DNA of 64,000 nt from [Leptolyngbya] sp. JSC-1 (GTDB lineage Bacteria; Cyanobacteriota; Cyanobacteriia; Elainellales; Elainellaceae), in assembly GCA_000733415.1 (NCBI GenBank), contig KL662191.1, positions 4,619,423-4,683,422 on the forward strand, read 5' to 3'. The notes under the pieces were generated by a model. It did not search any database and was not told where the DNA came from. It was given only the letters and a program-made list of their open reading frames with translations. The position numbers and the translations under genes were made by a program. Every line of letters begins with the position of its first letter. Position 1 is the first letter of the stretch. Shown here piece by piece: positions 32,508 through 41,298 of this stretch.

Positions 32508-33935
32508 TCAATTCTCGAAGTGTTTGATAATCGCTTCAGCAAATTCAGAACACTTGAGTGGCGGTTCCACTGGGGGTTCCATTAGGCGAGCTAGGTCATA
32601 GGTGACTTCCCGGTTCGAGATGGCGGCTCCGATGCCCTGCTTAATTAAATCTGCCGCCTCTTGCCAGCCCAGATACTCCAGCATCATCACACCCGAAAGA
32701 ATCACTGAACCGGGGTTGATCCGATCCAGTCCCGCATGTTTAGGAGCCGTGCCGTGGGTGGCTTCAAAAATTGCGCAAGAGTCACCAATATTGGCCCCTG
32801 GACCCATGCCCAAACCACCAACAATCGCCGCCGCTGCGTCCGAGAGATAATCACCATTCAGGTTCATCGTCGCCAGAATCGAGTATTCATCCGGGCGGGT
32901 TTGGATCTGCTGAAAAATGCTGTCGGCAATCCGGTCGTTCACCATCACCTTGTCTTTCCACTGGCCGTTGCCGTGGGTCTCCCAGATCGAATCTAGAACT
33001 GCCTGCACCTCGGCACAGACCTTTTGCTTTTTCTCGTCGGTGAGGGCATCGTAGCCCGGTTCAATTTGGCGGGCATTGTCTTCGATGCTGAGGTCGGGGT
33101 TGCGTTCTTTGTTGCTGAGAATCCAGGATTCCCGTTCTGTGACGCATTCGGCCCGAAATTCGCTTGTCGCCAACTCATAGCCCCAGTCGCGGAACGCCCC
33201 TTCGGTGTACTTCATGATGTTGCCTTTGTGCACCAGCGTCACCATTTGCTTGGATTTGGGTAACCGCAGGGCATGGCGAATTGCTCGCCGCACTAGCCGC
33301 TGAGATCCGGTCTTGCTGATCGGCTTAATGCCAATTCCCGCATCGAGAGGAATTTGCTTCTTGCCATGTTCTGGCGTTGCCGGAATCAGATCCTCGTTGA
33401 GAATTTTGATCAGCCGCTCGCCGATTTCGCTGCCCTGCTTCCATTCAATGCCAAGGTAGATGTCTTCCGTGTTCTCTCGATAGACGATCACATCCAGCTT
33501 TTCCGGCGTTTTGTGGGGGGATGGCGTACCCGCATAGTACTTACAGGGACGAATGCAGGCATAGAGGTCAAAAATCTGGCGCAGGGCCACATTCAGCGAG
33601 CGGATGCCGCCTCCGATTGGGGTAGTCAACGGCCCTTTGATGGCAACACCGTAGTCTCGAATTGCCGTCAGGGTATCTTCCGGCAAATACTGGTAGGTGC
33701 CATAGAGTTCGCAAGCCTCATCCCCGGCATACACCTTGAACCAAACAATTTTGCGTTGACCGCCGTAGGCTTTTGCCACAGCCGCATCAAACACTCGCTG
33801 CGCGGCGGGCCAAATGTCTACCCCCGTCCCATCACCTCGAATAAAGGGAATAATGGGGTCATCCGGCACCACGGGTTCGCCATTGCTGAACGTAATTCGG
33901 GTTCCGGTGGTTGGGGGAGTAATCTTCTCGTACAT
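32508..33935 (-). CDS. icd: NADP-dependent isocitrate dehydrogenase
   Basis: This is a 475-residue enzyme that converts isocitrate to 2-oxoglutarate with NADP+, the source of carbon skeleton for ammonia assimilation in cyanobacteria. The length is typical of the cyanobacterial type, longer than E. coli Icd. Visible features: IPFIRGDGTGVDIWPA at the start, KGPLTTPIGGGIRSLNVALRQ with the phosphate-binding Ser region, YRENTEDIYLGIEW, VTLVHKGNIMKYTEGAF, MNLNGDYLSDAAAAIVGGLG and ATHGTAPKHAG. In cyanobacteria icd is often NtcA-activated, but I could not find a GTA-N8-TAC site upstream. It is transcribed divergently from the response-regulator gene. Confidence 0.95.
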   Translation of the reverse strand: MYEKITPPTTGTRITFSNGEPVVPDDPIIPFIRGDGTGVDIWPAAQRVFDAAVAKAYGGQRKIVWFKVYAGDEACELYGTYQYLPEDTLTAIRDYGVAIKGPLTTPIGGGIRSLNVALRQIFDLYACIRPCKYYAGTPSPHKTPEKLDVIVYRENTEDIYLGIEWKQGSEIGERLIKILNEDLIPATPEHGKKQIPLDAGIGIKPISKTGSQRLVRRAIRHALRLPKSKQMVTLVHKGNIMKYTEGAFRDWGYELATSEFRAECVTERESWILSNKERNPDLSIEDNARQIEPGYDALTDEKKQKVCAEVQAVLDSIWETHGNGQWKDKVMVNDRIADSIFQQIQTRPDEYSILATMNLNGDYLSDAAAAIVGGLGMGPGANIGDSCAIFEATHGTAPKHAGLDRINPGSVILSGVMMLEYLGWQEAADLIKQGIGAAISNREVTYDLARLMEPPVEPPLKCSEFAEAIIKHFEN

Positions 33936-34308
33936 AGCTGCGGCAGCTCCTGTTCAGCAGTGCAATAGTTCAGACAGTAGATTACCGGATCTCTAGCCCT
34001 AGAATGATCCGGTTTGAACAAAAGTGAGGTGAATCGCTCAAATCGATCCCATCTGCTAGGCTGAGAGACAACTGGCTCTGCCCTCACTTCCAGGTCTGAT
34101 TGTCCCTTAACTGCGCCGATTCCTGCCGCTTGGTTCCGCCAAATCTAAAGTTTTGTTGAGATTGATATGATTGAGCAGGAGAAAAACCGAATTTTTCTGA
34201 GGATATGCTGCCAAGATCAGCCATGTTCCGCTTTTTTTGAGCAATCGAGCTGGTAAGGCGGGGAAAACCTAGTATTTGACGTTTATAGTCTAGGTTGTCG
34301 AGAGTCAG
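33936..34308. other. Divergent promoter region icd / response regulator
   Basis: No coding region is supported in these 373 bp. Both promoters are expected here. A TTGACG at 34277-34282 lies just ahead of the response-regulator start, but no -10 at the right spacing follows. I see no NtcA palindrome and no strong hairpin. Confidence 0.45.
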
Positions 34309-34998
34309 ATGAAAAAAGTTTTAATCGTTGATGATGATATTACCTTAAGGACGGCGCTGACCCGCTATCTGCAAAATCGTGGCTACTCGGTGCAGGAAGC
34401 TACTTCCGGTGTCGAGGGATTGAATTTGTTTGAGCAAAACCCACCTGATGTCGTTGTCTCCGATGTGCTGATGCCAGAAATGGACGGTCTGGAATTTTGC
34501 CGTCGTCTGCGCGCCACCCGCTCCGGTCAGCTCGTGCCGTTTATTTTCCTCTCGACCCGCAAAGACGTAGACGACCGGGTGCAGGGTCATCAAATGGGAG
34601 CCGATGATTACCTGGTCAAACCGTTTGATCCAAAAGAACTGGTGGCCAAGATCGAAGCCCAGCTCGAACGCTCACGCCGCATCCACGCCGAAATCATTCG
34701 CCTGATGCAGCAGTCCCATTTTGCCAATTCGGCCACTCCCCCTACCCCGCCGGAAGCACCACCCTCGCCGCCCCAGCCCCTGCCGCTGACTCCAGCCGAA
34801 GAAAAAGTGTTCTGGGAAGTGATTCAGGGTTTCACCAACAAACAGATTGGCGACCGGCTGTTTGTCAGTCCTCGCACGGTGCAAACCCACCTCAGCAACA
34901 TTCTCAGCAAGCTGCATTTAGAAAGCCGCTCCCAACTGATTCGCTATGCCTTTGAGCGGGGCTACCGTCCGCCAGCCGAAAAATCGGAAGCAGACTGA
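34309..34998 (+). CDS. Two-component response regulator, NarL/LuxR type
   Basis: This is a 229-residue DNA-binding response regulator. The receiver domain (1-120) has the acidic pocket VDDD (8-11), the phospho-acceptor Asp in VVVSDVLMPEMDG (about 53), the conserved Thr/Ser in FIFLSTRKD and Lys in DYLVKPFDP. A Pro-rich linker (about 145-165) leads to a LuxR-type helix-turn-helix (LTPAEEKVFWEVIQGFTNKQIGDRLFVSPRTVQTHLSNILSKLHL). The architecture resembles the Ycf29-type regulators kept in cyanobacteria and some plastids, but I would not name it on sight. No histidine kinase gene is adjacent, so it is an orphan. Confidence 0.92.
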   Translation: MKKVLIVDDDITLRTALTRYLQNRGYSVQEATSGVEGLNLFEQNPPDVVVSDVLMPEMDGLEFCRRLRATRSGQLVPFIFLSTRKDVDDRVQGHQMGADDYLVKPFDPKELVAKIEAQLERSRRIHAEIIRLMQQSHFANSATPPTPPEAPPSPPQPLPLTPAEEKVFWEVIQGFTNKQIGDRLFVSPRTVQTHLSNILSKLHLESRSQLIRYAFERGYRPPAEKSEAD

Positions 34999-35182
34999 CC
35001 GCTGCCAAGGCCAATGCTGGTAAAACGGATTCGCGTCAGAGATTCATAATCCTCGGTAGGGCGGGGCATGCTTCCCTCTACAATGAAGATTGAATTGTTT
35101 CTGCTGAGAAACCCAAGCGGCGCTCCTGCCCAGACACTTTGCTGCGGATACCCTGAAGCCAGCTTTTTGTAGTTTCTGAATC

Positions 35183-35929
35183 ATGCCTGACGTGCAGTCT
35201 TCTAACCTTACTTCTGCCAATTCTGCGGCTTCTTCTGATCCAGAAGTCACGGAATTTATCGCCAAGTTTCTTGACCGCCTCAAGTCGGAATCTCTGAAAA
35301 ACCAATTGCAGCTCGTCGAAGAGTTAGCCAGCTCAGGCGAAGCTGGATTAGCGGTGCTGATGCGCTTTTTGCTCGACCGGCAGGAGCATCCCGGCATCAT
35401 TGAGGGCAAAGTTTACCAAACCCTGGTGGCCGCAGAATCCACAACAGCCCAAACCTTTTTGCAAACTCACTTTCCCCAGGGAATTGTGCCCCTGCGTTCC
35501 GACCGGGGAGTAGATTATGCGCCGCTGCAAGCCCTGTTAGCCCAGCAAGATTTTCAGGCTGCTGACCGGCTGACGCTGGAAAAAATGTGCGAACTGGCAG
35601 GAACCCAGGCCGTGCAGCGCAAATGGCTATATTTTACTGAAGTCGAGAACTTTCCGGTCGTTGACCTTCAGACGATTAATTCACTGTGGCTAGTGCATTC
35701 TGAAGGCAAATTTGGTTTTTCGGTGCAGCGAGAGCTGTGGCTGGCCGCAGGCAAAAATTGGGAAAGGCTTTGGTACCAGATTGGCTGGAAAACCGGCAAC
35801 AACTGGACCCGCTATCCACAAGAGTTTACCTGGAATCTGAGTGCGCCCAGAGGCCATCTGCCCCTTTCCAATCAACTGCGAGGCGTGCGGGTGATTGCCG
35901 CGTTGCTGTCTCATCCAGCTTGGGAGTAG
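35183..35929 (+). CDS. GUN4 domain-containing protein
   Basis: This 248-residue protein has an N-terminal helical repeat domain (about 20-95: LDRLKSESLKNQLQLVEELASSGEAGLAVLMRFLLDRQEHPG) and a C-terminal GUN4 domain (about 110-245: LLAQQDFQAADRLTLEKMCELAG, FPVVDLQTINSLWLVHSEGKFGFSVQRELW, FTWNLSAPRGHLP). Gun4 binds protoporphyrin IX and Mg-protoporphyrin IX and stimulates magnesium chelatase in chlorophyll synthesis. The two-domain layout is that of Synechocystis Gun4, so it may be the true Gun4, although cyanobacteria carry several GUN4-domain proteins. Its last 19 bp overlap the end of the convergent flavoprotein gene. Confidence 0.85.
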   Translation: MPDVQSSNLTSANSAASSDPEVTEFIAKFLDRLKSESLKNQLQLVEELASSGEAGLAVLMRFLLDRQEHPGIIEGKVYQTLVAAESTTAQTFLQTHFPQGIVPLRSDRGVDYAPLQALLAQQDFQAADRLTLEKMCELAGTQAVQRKWLYFTEVENFPVVDLQTINSLWLVHSEGKFGFSVQRELWLAAGKNWERLWYQIGWKTGNNWTRYPQEFTWNLSAPRGHLPLSNQLRGVRVIAALLSHPAWE

Positions 35930-37155
35930 GAAATCTGCCCCATGGCCTGCCCTGCTAACCAGCCGGTGGTCCAAGCACTTTGAAAATTAAACCCGCCGGT
36001 TACCCCATCGATATCGAGAATTTCGCCTGCAAAGTAGAGACCCGGACAGAGGCGGCTTTCCATTGTTTTGAAATCCACTTCCTTGAGGCTAACCCCACCG
36101 CAGGTGACAAATTCATCCTTAAACACACCTTTGCCTTGCACCAAGTACTGGCCCTGCTGAAGTTCCTGTACCAACTGGTGGATTTCCTGCTTCGACACCT
36201 CGGCCCAGCGCTGTTCGGAGGCAATCCCAGCTCGCATCACCAAATACTGCCAGAGGCGACGCGGCAAATCAAATTCGCTGTGGGCTACGACCGTGCGTTT
36301 GGGATGCTGCTGTTTGAACTCGAATAGCTGCTGTCGCAGGGGTTCGTACTGGTAATGGGGCAGCCAGTTGACCTGTAGCGTGGCTTGATAGCGCTGGTTG
36401 TAGAGTGCTCTAGCTCCCCAAGCCGATAGTTTCAAGATGGCCGGACCACTGAAGCCCCAATGGGTAATCAAGAGAGCACCCGTTTGCTCTAGTGGCTTTT
36501 GATTAGGCAATCGCAACCGCGCCTGGACCGACTCCACTGCAACCCCCGCTAAGGCCCGCAGATCCGGATCGGGAATCGTGAAGGTGAACAACGACGGAAC
36601 GGGCGGTTCAATAGAATGACCCAGTGATTTGGCTAACTCGTATCCCTTAGAACTGCTGCCTGTGGCCAACAGCAGCCGATCGGCAGTCAGCATCTGACCC
36701 GACTTGAGCTGTACCGCAAAGCCTTTGGCGTTTCGCTCAATGCTTGTGACCGGAGCGCCAGTGTAGATCTGCACTCCTTGCTGACGAGCTGTTTGGATTA
36801 GGCAGTCCACAATTGTGCCAGAATCATCGCTGATCGGAAACATGCGGCCATCGGCCTCGGTTTTCAAGACGACGCCATGCTTAGCGAACCAGGCTACAGT
36901 ATCGCGAGGCTGAAACCGACTGAAGGCTCCGCGTAACGCTTTTCTGCCTCTAGGATAGTGCTGCACCAAAGTAGCTGGCTCAAAGCAAGCATGGGTGACA
37001 TTACAGCGTCCGCCGCCAGAGATCCGAACTTTGCTCAGCGGCTGGTGGGCGTCCAGCAGCGTGATGGAAGTATGGGGATGGGCTTCAGCACAGGCAATTG
37101 CCCCAAAAAAGCCTGCGGCACCACCGCCGATAACAACAATTTGAAGTGATTGCAA
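35911..37155 (-). CDS. NAD(P)/FAD-dependent oxidoreductase, HI0933/BaiN family
   Basis: This is a 414-residue flavoprotein of the HI0933/YhiN group. The FAD Rossmann motif IGGGAAGFFGAIACAEA opens the protein (about 8-24), followed by VRISGGGRCNVTH, the family signature, LLATGSSSKGYELAKSLGHSI, HWGFSGPAILKLSAW, and a C-terminal second FAD contact GLYFAGEILDIDGVTGGFNFQ. The group is widely conserved, and some members act on bile acids; the substrate here is unknown. Overlap with the convergent GUN4 gene is 19 bp. Confidence 0.9.
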   Translation of the reverse strand: MQSLQIVVIGGGAAGFFGAIACAEAHPHTSITLLDAHQPLSKVRISGGGRCNVTHACFEPATLVQHYPRGRKALRGAFSRFQPRDTVAWFAKHGVVLKTEADGRMFPISDDSGTIVDCLIQTARQQGVQIYTGAPVTSIERNAKGFAVQLKSGQMLTADRLLLATGSSSKGYELAKSLGHSIEPPVPSLFTFTIPDPDLRALAGVAVESVQARLRLPNQKPLEQTGALLITHWGFSGPAILKLSAWGARALYNQRYQATLQVNWLPHYQYEPLRQQLFEFKQQHPKRTVVAHSEFDLPRRLWQYLVMRAGIASEQRWAEVSKQEIHQLVQELQQGQYLVQGKGVFKDEFVTCGGVSLKEVDFKTMESRLCPGLYFAGEILDIDGVTGGFNFQSAWTTGWLAGQAMGQISYSQAG

Positions 37156-37372
37156 TCGATAAAAGTCCTAATACGTTCAGTCATTCAACGGAATCTGTTG
37201 TGATTCCATTGCTTGATTCTATTTAAATTTGCCGTAAAGATGTATGGCGCGAACTGGTGTAGGGAATACTAGCTATTAAGGTGTTGTTTGAAGGTCCGAA
37301 TCGTGAGTTCGGCAGCGCCCAATCAATCCCACTGCAAGGCTACAACTAGCAGCAATCCAGGAAGATTTGAGC

Positions 37373-37747
37373 ATGTCTCTAGAGAAACTCCAACCTGCAA
37401 ATCCTCGTGATGTTAGCGTCTATGCTCCGTACTACCAAGGCCGGAAACGGAGTGCTTTACCCCTAGCAATTAGCCTATATCAAACTGGAAATTTAGAAGG
37501 ATTTCGCAAAATCGAAGGTGGAGAAAGTATTCCCTTTATTGCAACCTGGAATATCTCTTCAATTCCGGCTGACTTGACCCGCTGCCGCATGCAGTTTGAC
37601 GGCAACGCCGAGTTGAGCTACGAGGTTACAATGGCAAACTTCGAGTTTGTTGATTTCCTGATCGAAGTGCTGTTTATCTTCAAGAGCACACGAGTGGCTG
37701 ATTTTTCGCAAGCCTTTTATCGGAAGCTGCTGCGGCTGGATGATTGA
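37373..37747 (+). CDS. ebsA: EbsA-like small cyanobacterial protein (type IV pilus/biofilm factor)
   Basis: This is a 124-residue protein with no transmembrane segment. Conserved-looking blocks are VSVYAPYYQGRKRSALPLAISLYQTGNLEGFRKIEGGESIPFIATWNIS and FEFVDFLIEV... FSQAFYRKLLRLDD. From memory these match the cyanobacterial protein EbsA, which in Synechococcus elongatus is required for type IV pilus assembly and for the self-suppression of biofilm. The match is recollection, not a search. The ATG at 37373 is preferred because AGGAAG lies 8 bases upstream; a TTG two codons earlier is in frame. No pil genes are adjacent. The next gene downstream on the same strand is the BioD-like/DRTGG gene after a 399-bp gap. 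Confidence 0.6.
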   Translation: MSLEKLQPANPRDVSVYAPYYQGRKRSALPLAISLYQTGNLEGFRKIEGGESIPFIATWNISSIPADLTRCRMQFDGNAELSYEVTMANFEFVDFLIEVLFIFKSTRVADFSQAFYRKLLRLDD

Positions 37748-38146
37748 GTAGAAGTCAGGAGCCAGAAGCCTGGAGTTAGGAGTGATGGGTTAGTTGCGTC
37801 TAAGTGACGTGATTTCGCTGAAAGCTTACCTGAATAAGTCATTCAACCCAATTAAACAATCAAGAAGTGTGGGCATCTTGCCCACCGCAGGTGAGACGCT
37901 TGCACTACAAAGTGTGCAAATGATTAGATTGGCTTACTAATTGAGTCAAACTCGATACAACCGAGATCGACCGGGGGTAGGAAGTTCTGTCCTCGGTTTG
38001 TTTTGCAAGCCATACTGGTTATTACAGGTATGGAGGAGTGATACTATCAAACGAAACGTTTTCTTGAGCTAGTCGTTAAAAAGCAAACGATTCTATCATC
38101 CTTTTCAAGTTACGTTAGTAAGTCAGTTTAAGTTAGGAGCAGAGAT
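37748..38146. other. Gene-free region with a palindrome
   Basis: No gene is supported in these 399 bp. It contains short heptamer-like repeats (AGGAGCCAGAAGCCTGGAG-type at 37757-37780), the GTGGGCA/TGCCCAC hairpin at 37869-37885, and the promoter of the 38147 gene. Confidence 0.5.
37869..37885. repeat. 7-bp perfect hairpin GTGGGCA-TCT-TGCCCAC
   Basis: This perfect inverted repeat is followed by CGCAGGTGAGACGCTTGCA. It resembles short dispersed palindromes of cyanobacteria and could also act as a 3'-end hairpin for the ebsA-like transcript. Confidence 0.5.
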
Positions 38147-39235
38147 GTGCCAAAGTCCCCAAAGTTTCTCTTCGTTGGGTCATCTGAAGCATACAGCGGT
38201 AAATCAGCCATTGTTCTAGGAATCGCGCAGCAGTTGCAATCAAGAGGGTTGGACATTGCCTATGGGAAACCGCTGGGCACCTGTTTGACTCGCACCCAAA
38301 CCGAGGTAATCGAAGAAGATGTGTTGTTTATGGCTAACACGCTCAACCTACCAAAAGAGCGGGTCTTGCCGATGCTGCTTCCCCTCGATGAGATTACCAT
38401 TGCTGACTACATCAGCAGTGAAGGCCAACTCAGCTATCAGCAGCAGTTGCAATCCTATAGCCAATTCTCCGCCAGCGATTTAGTGGTGCTGGAAGGAGCC
38501 GGAACTCTACAAGAAGGCAAACTATTCGATTTAACGCTGCCCCAACTGGCCCAACGGCTAGATGCCTCAGTCGTGCTAGTGGCTCGCTACCATTCAGCGC
38601 TGATTCTCGATAGCCTGCTAGCCGCCAAACAGCAGCTTGGCTCTCACCTGATTGGCGTCTTGCTCAACGATGTTTTGCCCGATCAGCTCGAACGAGTCCA
38701 CAGCCAAATCCAACCCTTTTTACAGCAGCAAGGGATTGAAGTTCTTGGTATCCTGCCCCGCAATGATCTTCTGCGTAGCGTAAGCGTGCGAGAGTTGGTA
38801 CATCAACTGAATGCCGAAGTGCTTTGCCGTCCCGACCGGCTTGATCTGATGGTTGAGAGCCTCAAGATTGGGGCGATGAATGTCAATTCAGCCCTCGGGT
38901 ATTTCCGCAAAGGTCGCAACATGGCCGTCGTCACCGGCGGTGACCGCACCGATATCCAGCTTGCCGCTCTAGAAACCTCAACTCAGTGCCTGATCCTAAC
39001 TGGCCACCTGCCGCCTTCTTCCACCATCCTGACGCGGGCTGAAGACCTAGAGATCCCAATTCTCTCGGTCGATCTCGACACCTTGACAACTGTGGAAATC
39101 GTCGATCGCGCTTTTGGCCAAGTTCGTCTGCATGAGCCGATCAAAGTTCAGGCCGTCTATCAAATGATGGAAAAGCATGTCAATTTTGATCAGCTACTGA
39201 CCAAGCTGGGTTTAACGCCGATTCCAACAGCCTAG
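38147..39235 (+). CDS. BioD-like P-loop / DRTGG domain protein (phosphotransacetylase-family)
   Basis: This is a 362-residue soluble protein of the 'phosphotransacetylase family' without the phosphotransacetylase catalytic domain. Residues about 5-210 are a dethiobiotin-synthetase-like P-loop ATPase (FVGSSEAYSGKSAIVLGIAQQL Walker A; VVLEGAGTL, IGVLLNDVLP). Residues about 215-320 form a DRTGG domain (VVTGGDRTDIQLAALETSTQCLILTG). In full-length Pta this N-terminal module is regulatory, so this stand-alone copy may bind nucleotide as a sensor. The start is a GTG at 38147 with AGGAGC upstream; the overlapping ATG at 38145 is out of frame. It follows the EbsA-like gene. Confidence 0.8.
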   Translation: MPKSPKFLFVGSSEAYSGKSAIVLGIAQQLQSRGLDIAYGKPLGTCLTRTQTEVIEEDVLFMANTLNLPKERVLPMLLPLDEITIADYISSEGQLSYQQQLQSYSQFSASDLVVLEGAGTLQEGKLFDLTLPQLAQRLDASVVLVARYHSALILDSLLAAKQQLGSHLIGVLLNDVLPDQLERVHSQIQPFLQQQGIEVLGILPRNDLLRSVSVRELVHQLNAEVLCRPDRLDLMVESLKIGAMNVNSALGYFRKGRNMAVVTGGDRTDIQLAALETSTQCLILTGHLPPSSTILTRAEDLEIPILSVDLDTLTTVEIVDRAFGQVRLHEPIKVQAVYQMMEKHVNFDQLLTKLGLTPIPTA

Positions 39236-39244
39236 TTCAATCAG

Positions 39245-39293
39245 TTTTGAGTTTTAAGTTTTGAGCTTTAGGTTTTGAGCTTTAGGTTTTGAG
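39245..39293. repeat. Tandem 14-bp units TTTTGAG/CTTTAGG type
   Basis: Three units plus half of a fourth (TTTTGAGTTTTAAG, TTTTGAGCTTTAGG twice, TTTTGAG) lie directly after the 38147-39235 gene. The first unit is the reverse complement of the heptamer family at 2271-2284 and nearly of that at 27499-27543. Confidence 0.85.
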
Positions 39294-39474
39294 TTGGGAT
39301 CGGTCGTTCAATCAAAATCAGACATTGGTGGATAGTGTGCAGGTCTCTTGCTCGTCGCGAGCGAACCATTTGCACTACAGCGTCTGCCAGTGTTTTCTAG
39401 AAATTGCACTTGCCAAGCACAGCCTGGTCAAGAGCCTTTCAAAGAAACGTCTTGATCTCAACTCAAAACTTGAT

Positions 39475-41298
39475 TTAGTCGCTTGTAACATCAGCAGGTT
39501 CAGCAGCGCCGGTTGCTTGGGTGCCGTTGAAATAGGTTTCTAGAACCTGTCGCACCATTGGGGCTGCTACCTTACCGCCGCCACCACCTGAATTTTCGGC
39601 AAAGGCCACAACCACAATCTCTGGTTTATCGGTTGGGCCATAGGCTCCAAACCAGGCATGGGAGCGCCGAGGTGGATCCTCTGCCGTACCGCTCTTACCC
39701 GAAATCGGAGGCAGATTGGGCACATTGATCGCCTGACCCGTGCCGCCGGTAATCACCATACGCAACCCTTCCTTCAGGACGTCTAGCGTTACATCGCTGA
39801 TATTGAGCGTTTCTCGCCAGTTTTTGGCATCTTCGTTGTCATACAACAGATGGGGATGGACACGATATCCTCCATTTGCTGGCACCGCAAACATAACGGC
39901 AACTTGGAGTGGACTCGATTGCAAATAACCTTGACCAATCGACATGTTAACCGTGTCGCCGGCGTACCAGGGTTCCTTGAGTTCAGCTTGTTTCCAAGTT
40001 TCATCTGGTACTAATCCCGCGGCTTCTTCTTTGGCAATTTCAATGCCAGTTTTTTGCCCGAAACCATAGCGTCTTGTCCACTGAATTAGATTGTTTCCAC
40101 CCATGCCAAGGGCCGTTTGGTAAAAGAAGGTATCGCTACTCCAGGCCATTGCTCCTCGAAAGTCTAGAGGACCAAATCCAGCCCGGTTCCAATCCCAGAA
40201 TTGAATACCACCCACCTCTAGATAGGGAAAGGTGCTTAGCACTGTGTCTGGCGAGTATTTACCCGACTCAATCGCTGCGGTCGTGGTAACAATTTTGAAG
40301 GTGCTAGCGGGTGGATAGCCCTGGAGGGCACGATTCACAAACGGAAATTCTTCGCTTTGCAACTGCTGCCACTGAGCATCGGTAATGTAGGTCGAAAACA
40401 GATTGGGGTCAAAGGCCGGACGGCTGACCATTGCCAATACGGCTCCGTTGCGGGGATCCATCGCCACAATTGCGCCCTTGCGGTTTCCCAAGGCTCGTTC
40501 GGCAGCCCGCTGAATGTCTAAATCAATTGTGAGCTGCACGTCATTACCGGCTCTGGCTTGCTTTTCACCCAAAATCCGTAACACTCGACCGGCACCATCC
40601 ACCTCGACCTGCTGGCCGCCCCATTCCCCCCGAAGCTGCTTCTCAAAGGCCGCTTCTACGCCCATTTGTCCGATCACATCCCCTAAGCGATAGCCTTCAT
40701 TCTGCTTTGCCTTCAGATCTTCGTCGGTCATTTCGCCCGTGTACCCCAGCACATGAGCCGCCAAATCGCCATAGGGATAGTTGCGCACGGCTTCGGCCTG
40801 CACCTGAACGCCTTTTAGCTCTTGGCTAAACTCTGCCAATGCCGTCACCTGAGCTGGACTCAATCCCCTAGCTACCCGCACTAGCACTGGAGAACTATAG
40901 CCGGCCTGTTCCAACCGGTCCTCAATGTTCTGACGGGGAATGTTGAGCAGCTTGGCAAGGCGGGGCAAAATCTGCTGCCATTCTTGCCGTGAGTTGGAGA
41001 TTGGCCAGAGAAACACCGCATAGGACAAGCGGTTGCCTGCCAAAATCCGACCCTTGCGGTCCAAGATATTGCCTCGTTCTGGCTGGCGAGGAATCAGGCG
41101 AACCCGGTTGTTATCCGCTAGCTGACGATTGCGCTCGCCTTGAAATAACTGGAGATAGGCTAGACGGGTACTAATACCGCCCACCATCACCAGCGTCACA
41201 GCCAACATGACAAACAGCGACTGGTATTGACGGCCTACTGTACGAGCGCTCGACTGTTTTGGTTGCTGCGAAAGGGGAGAATTTTGCGTCAGATTCAT
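39475..41298 (-). CDS. mrdA: Penicillin-binding protein 2 (peptidoglycan D,D-transpeptidase MrdA)
   Basis: This is a 607-residue class B PBP that cross-links lateral-wall peptidoglycan with the elongasome. One N-terminal membrane helix (about 27-50), the PBP dimer domain with RGNILDRKGR (75-84), and the transpeptidase domain. Catalytic motifs: S332-T-F-K335 in YPPASTFKI, SSD around 387-389 in place of SxN, and K535-S-G-T. The order and spacing fit MrdA. It starts at the ATG at 41296-41298, divergent from potA across a palindrome-rich 546-bp region. Confidence 0.95.
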   Translation of the reverse strand: MNLTQNSPLSQQPKQSSARTVGRQYQSLFVMLAVTLVMVGGISTRLAYLQLFQGERNRQLADNNRVRLIPRQPERGNILDRKGRILAGNRLSYAVFLWPISNSRQEWQQILPRLAKLLNIPRQNIEDRLEQAGYSSPVLVRVARGLSPAQVTALAEFSQELKGVQVQAEAVRNYPYGDLAAHVLGYTGEMTDEDLKAKQNEGYRLGDVIGQMGVEAAFEKQLRGEWGGQQVEVDGAGRVLRILGEKQARAGNDVQLTIDLDIQRAAERALGNRKGAIVAMDPRNGAVLAMVSRPAFDPNLFSTYITDAQWQQLQSEEFPFVNRALQGYPPASTFKIVTTTAAIESGKYSPDTVLSTFPYLEVGGIQFWDWNRAGFGPLDFRGAMAWSSDTFFYQTALGMGGNNLIQWTRRYGFGQKTGIEIAKEEAAGLVPDETWKQAELKEPWYAGDTVNMSIGQGYLQSSPLQVAVMFAVPANGGYRVHPHLLYDNEDAKNWRETLNISDVTLDVLKEGLRMVITGGTGQAINVPNLPPISGKSGTAEDPPRRSHAWFGAYGPTDKPEIVVVAFAENSGGGGGKVAAPMVRQVLETYFNGTQATGAAEPADVTSD

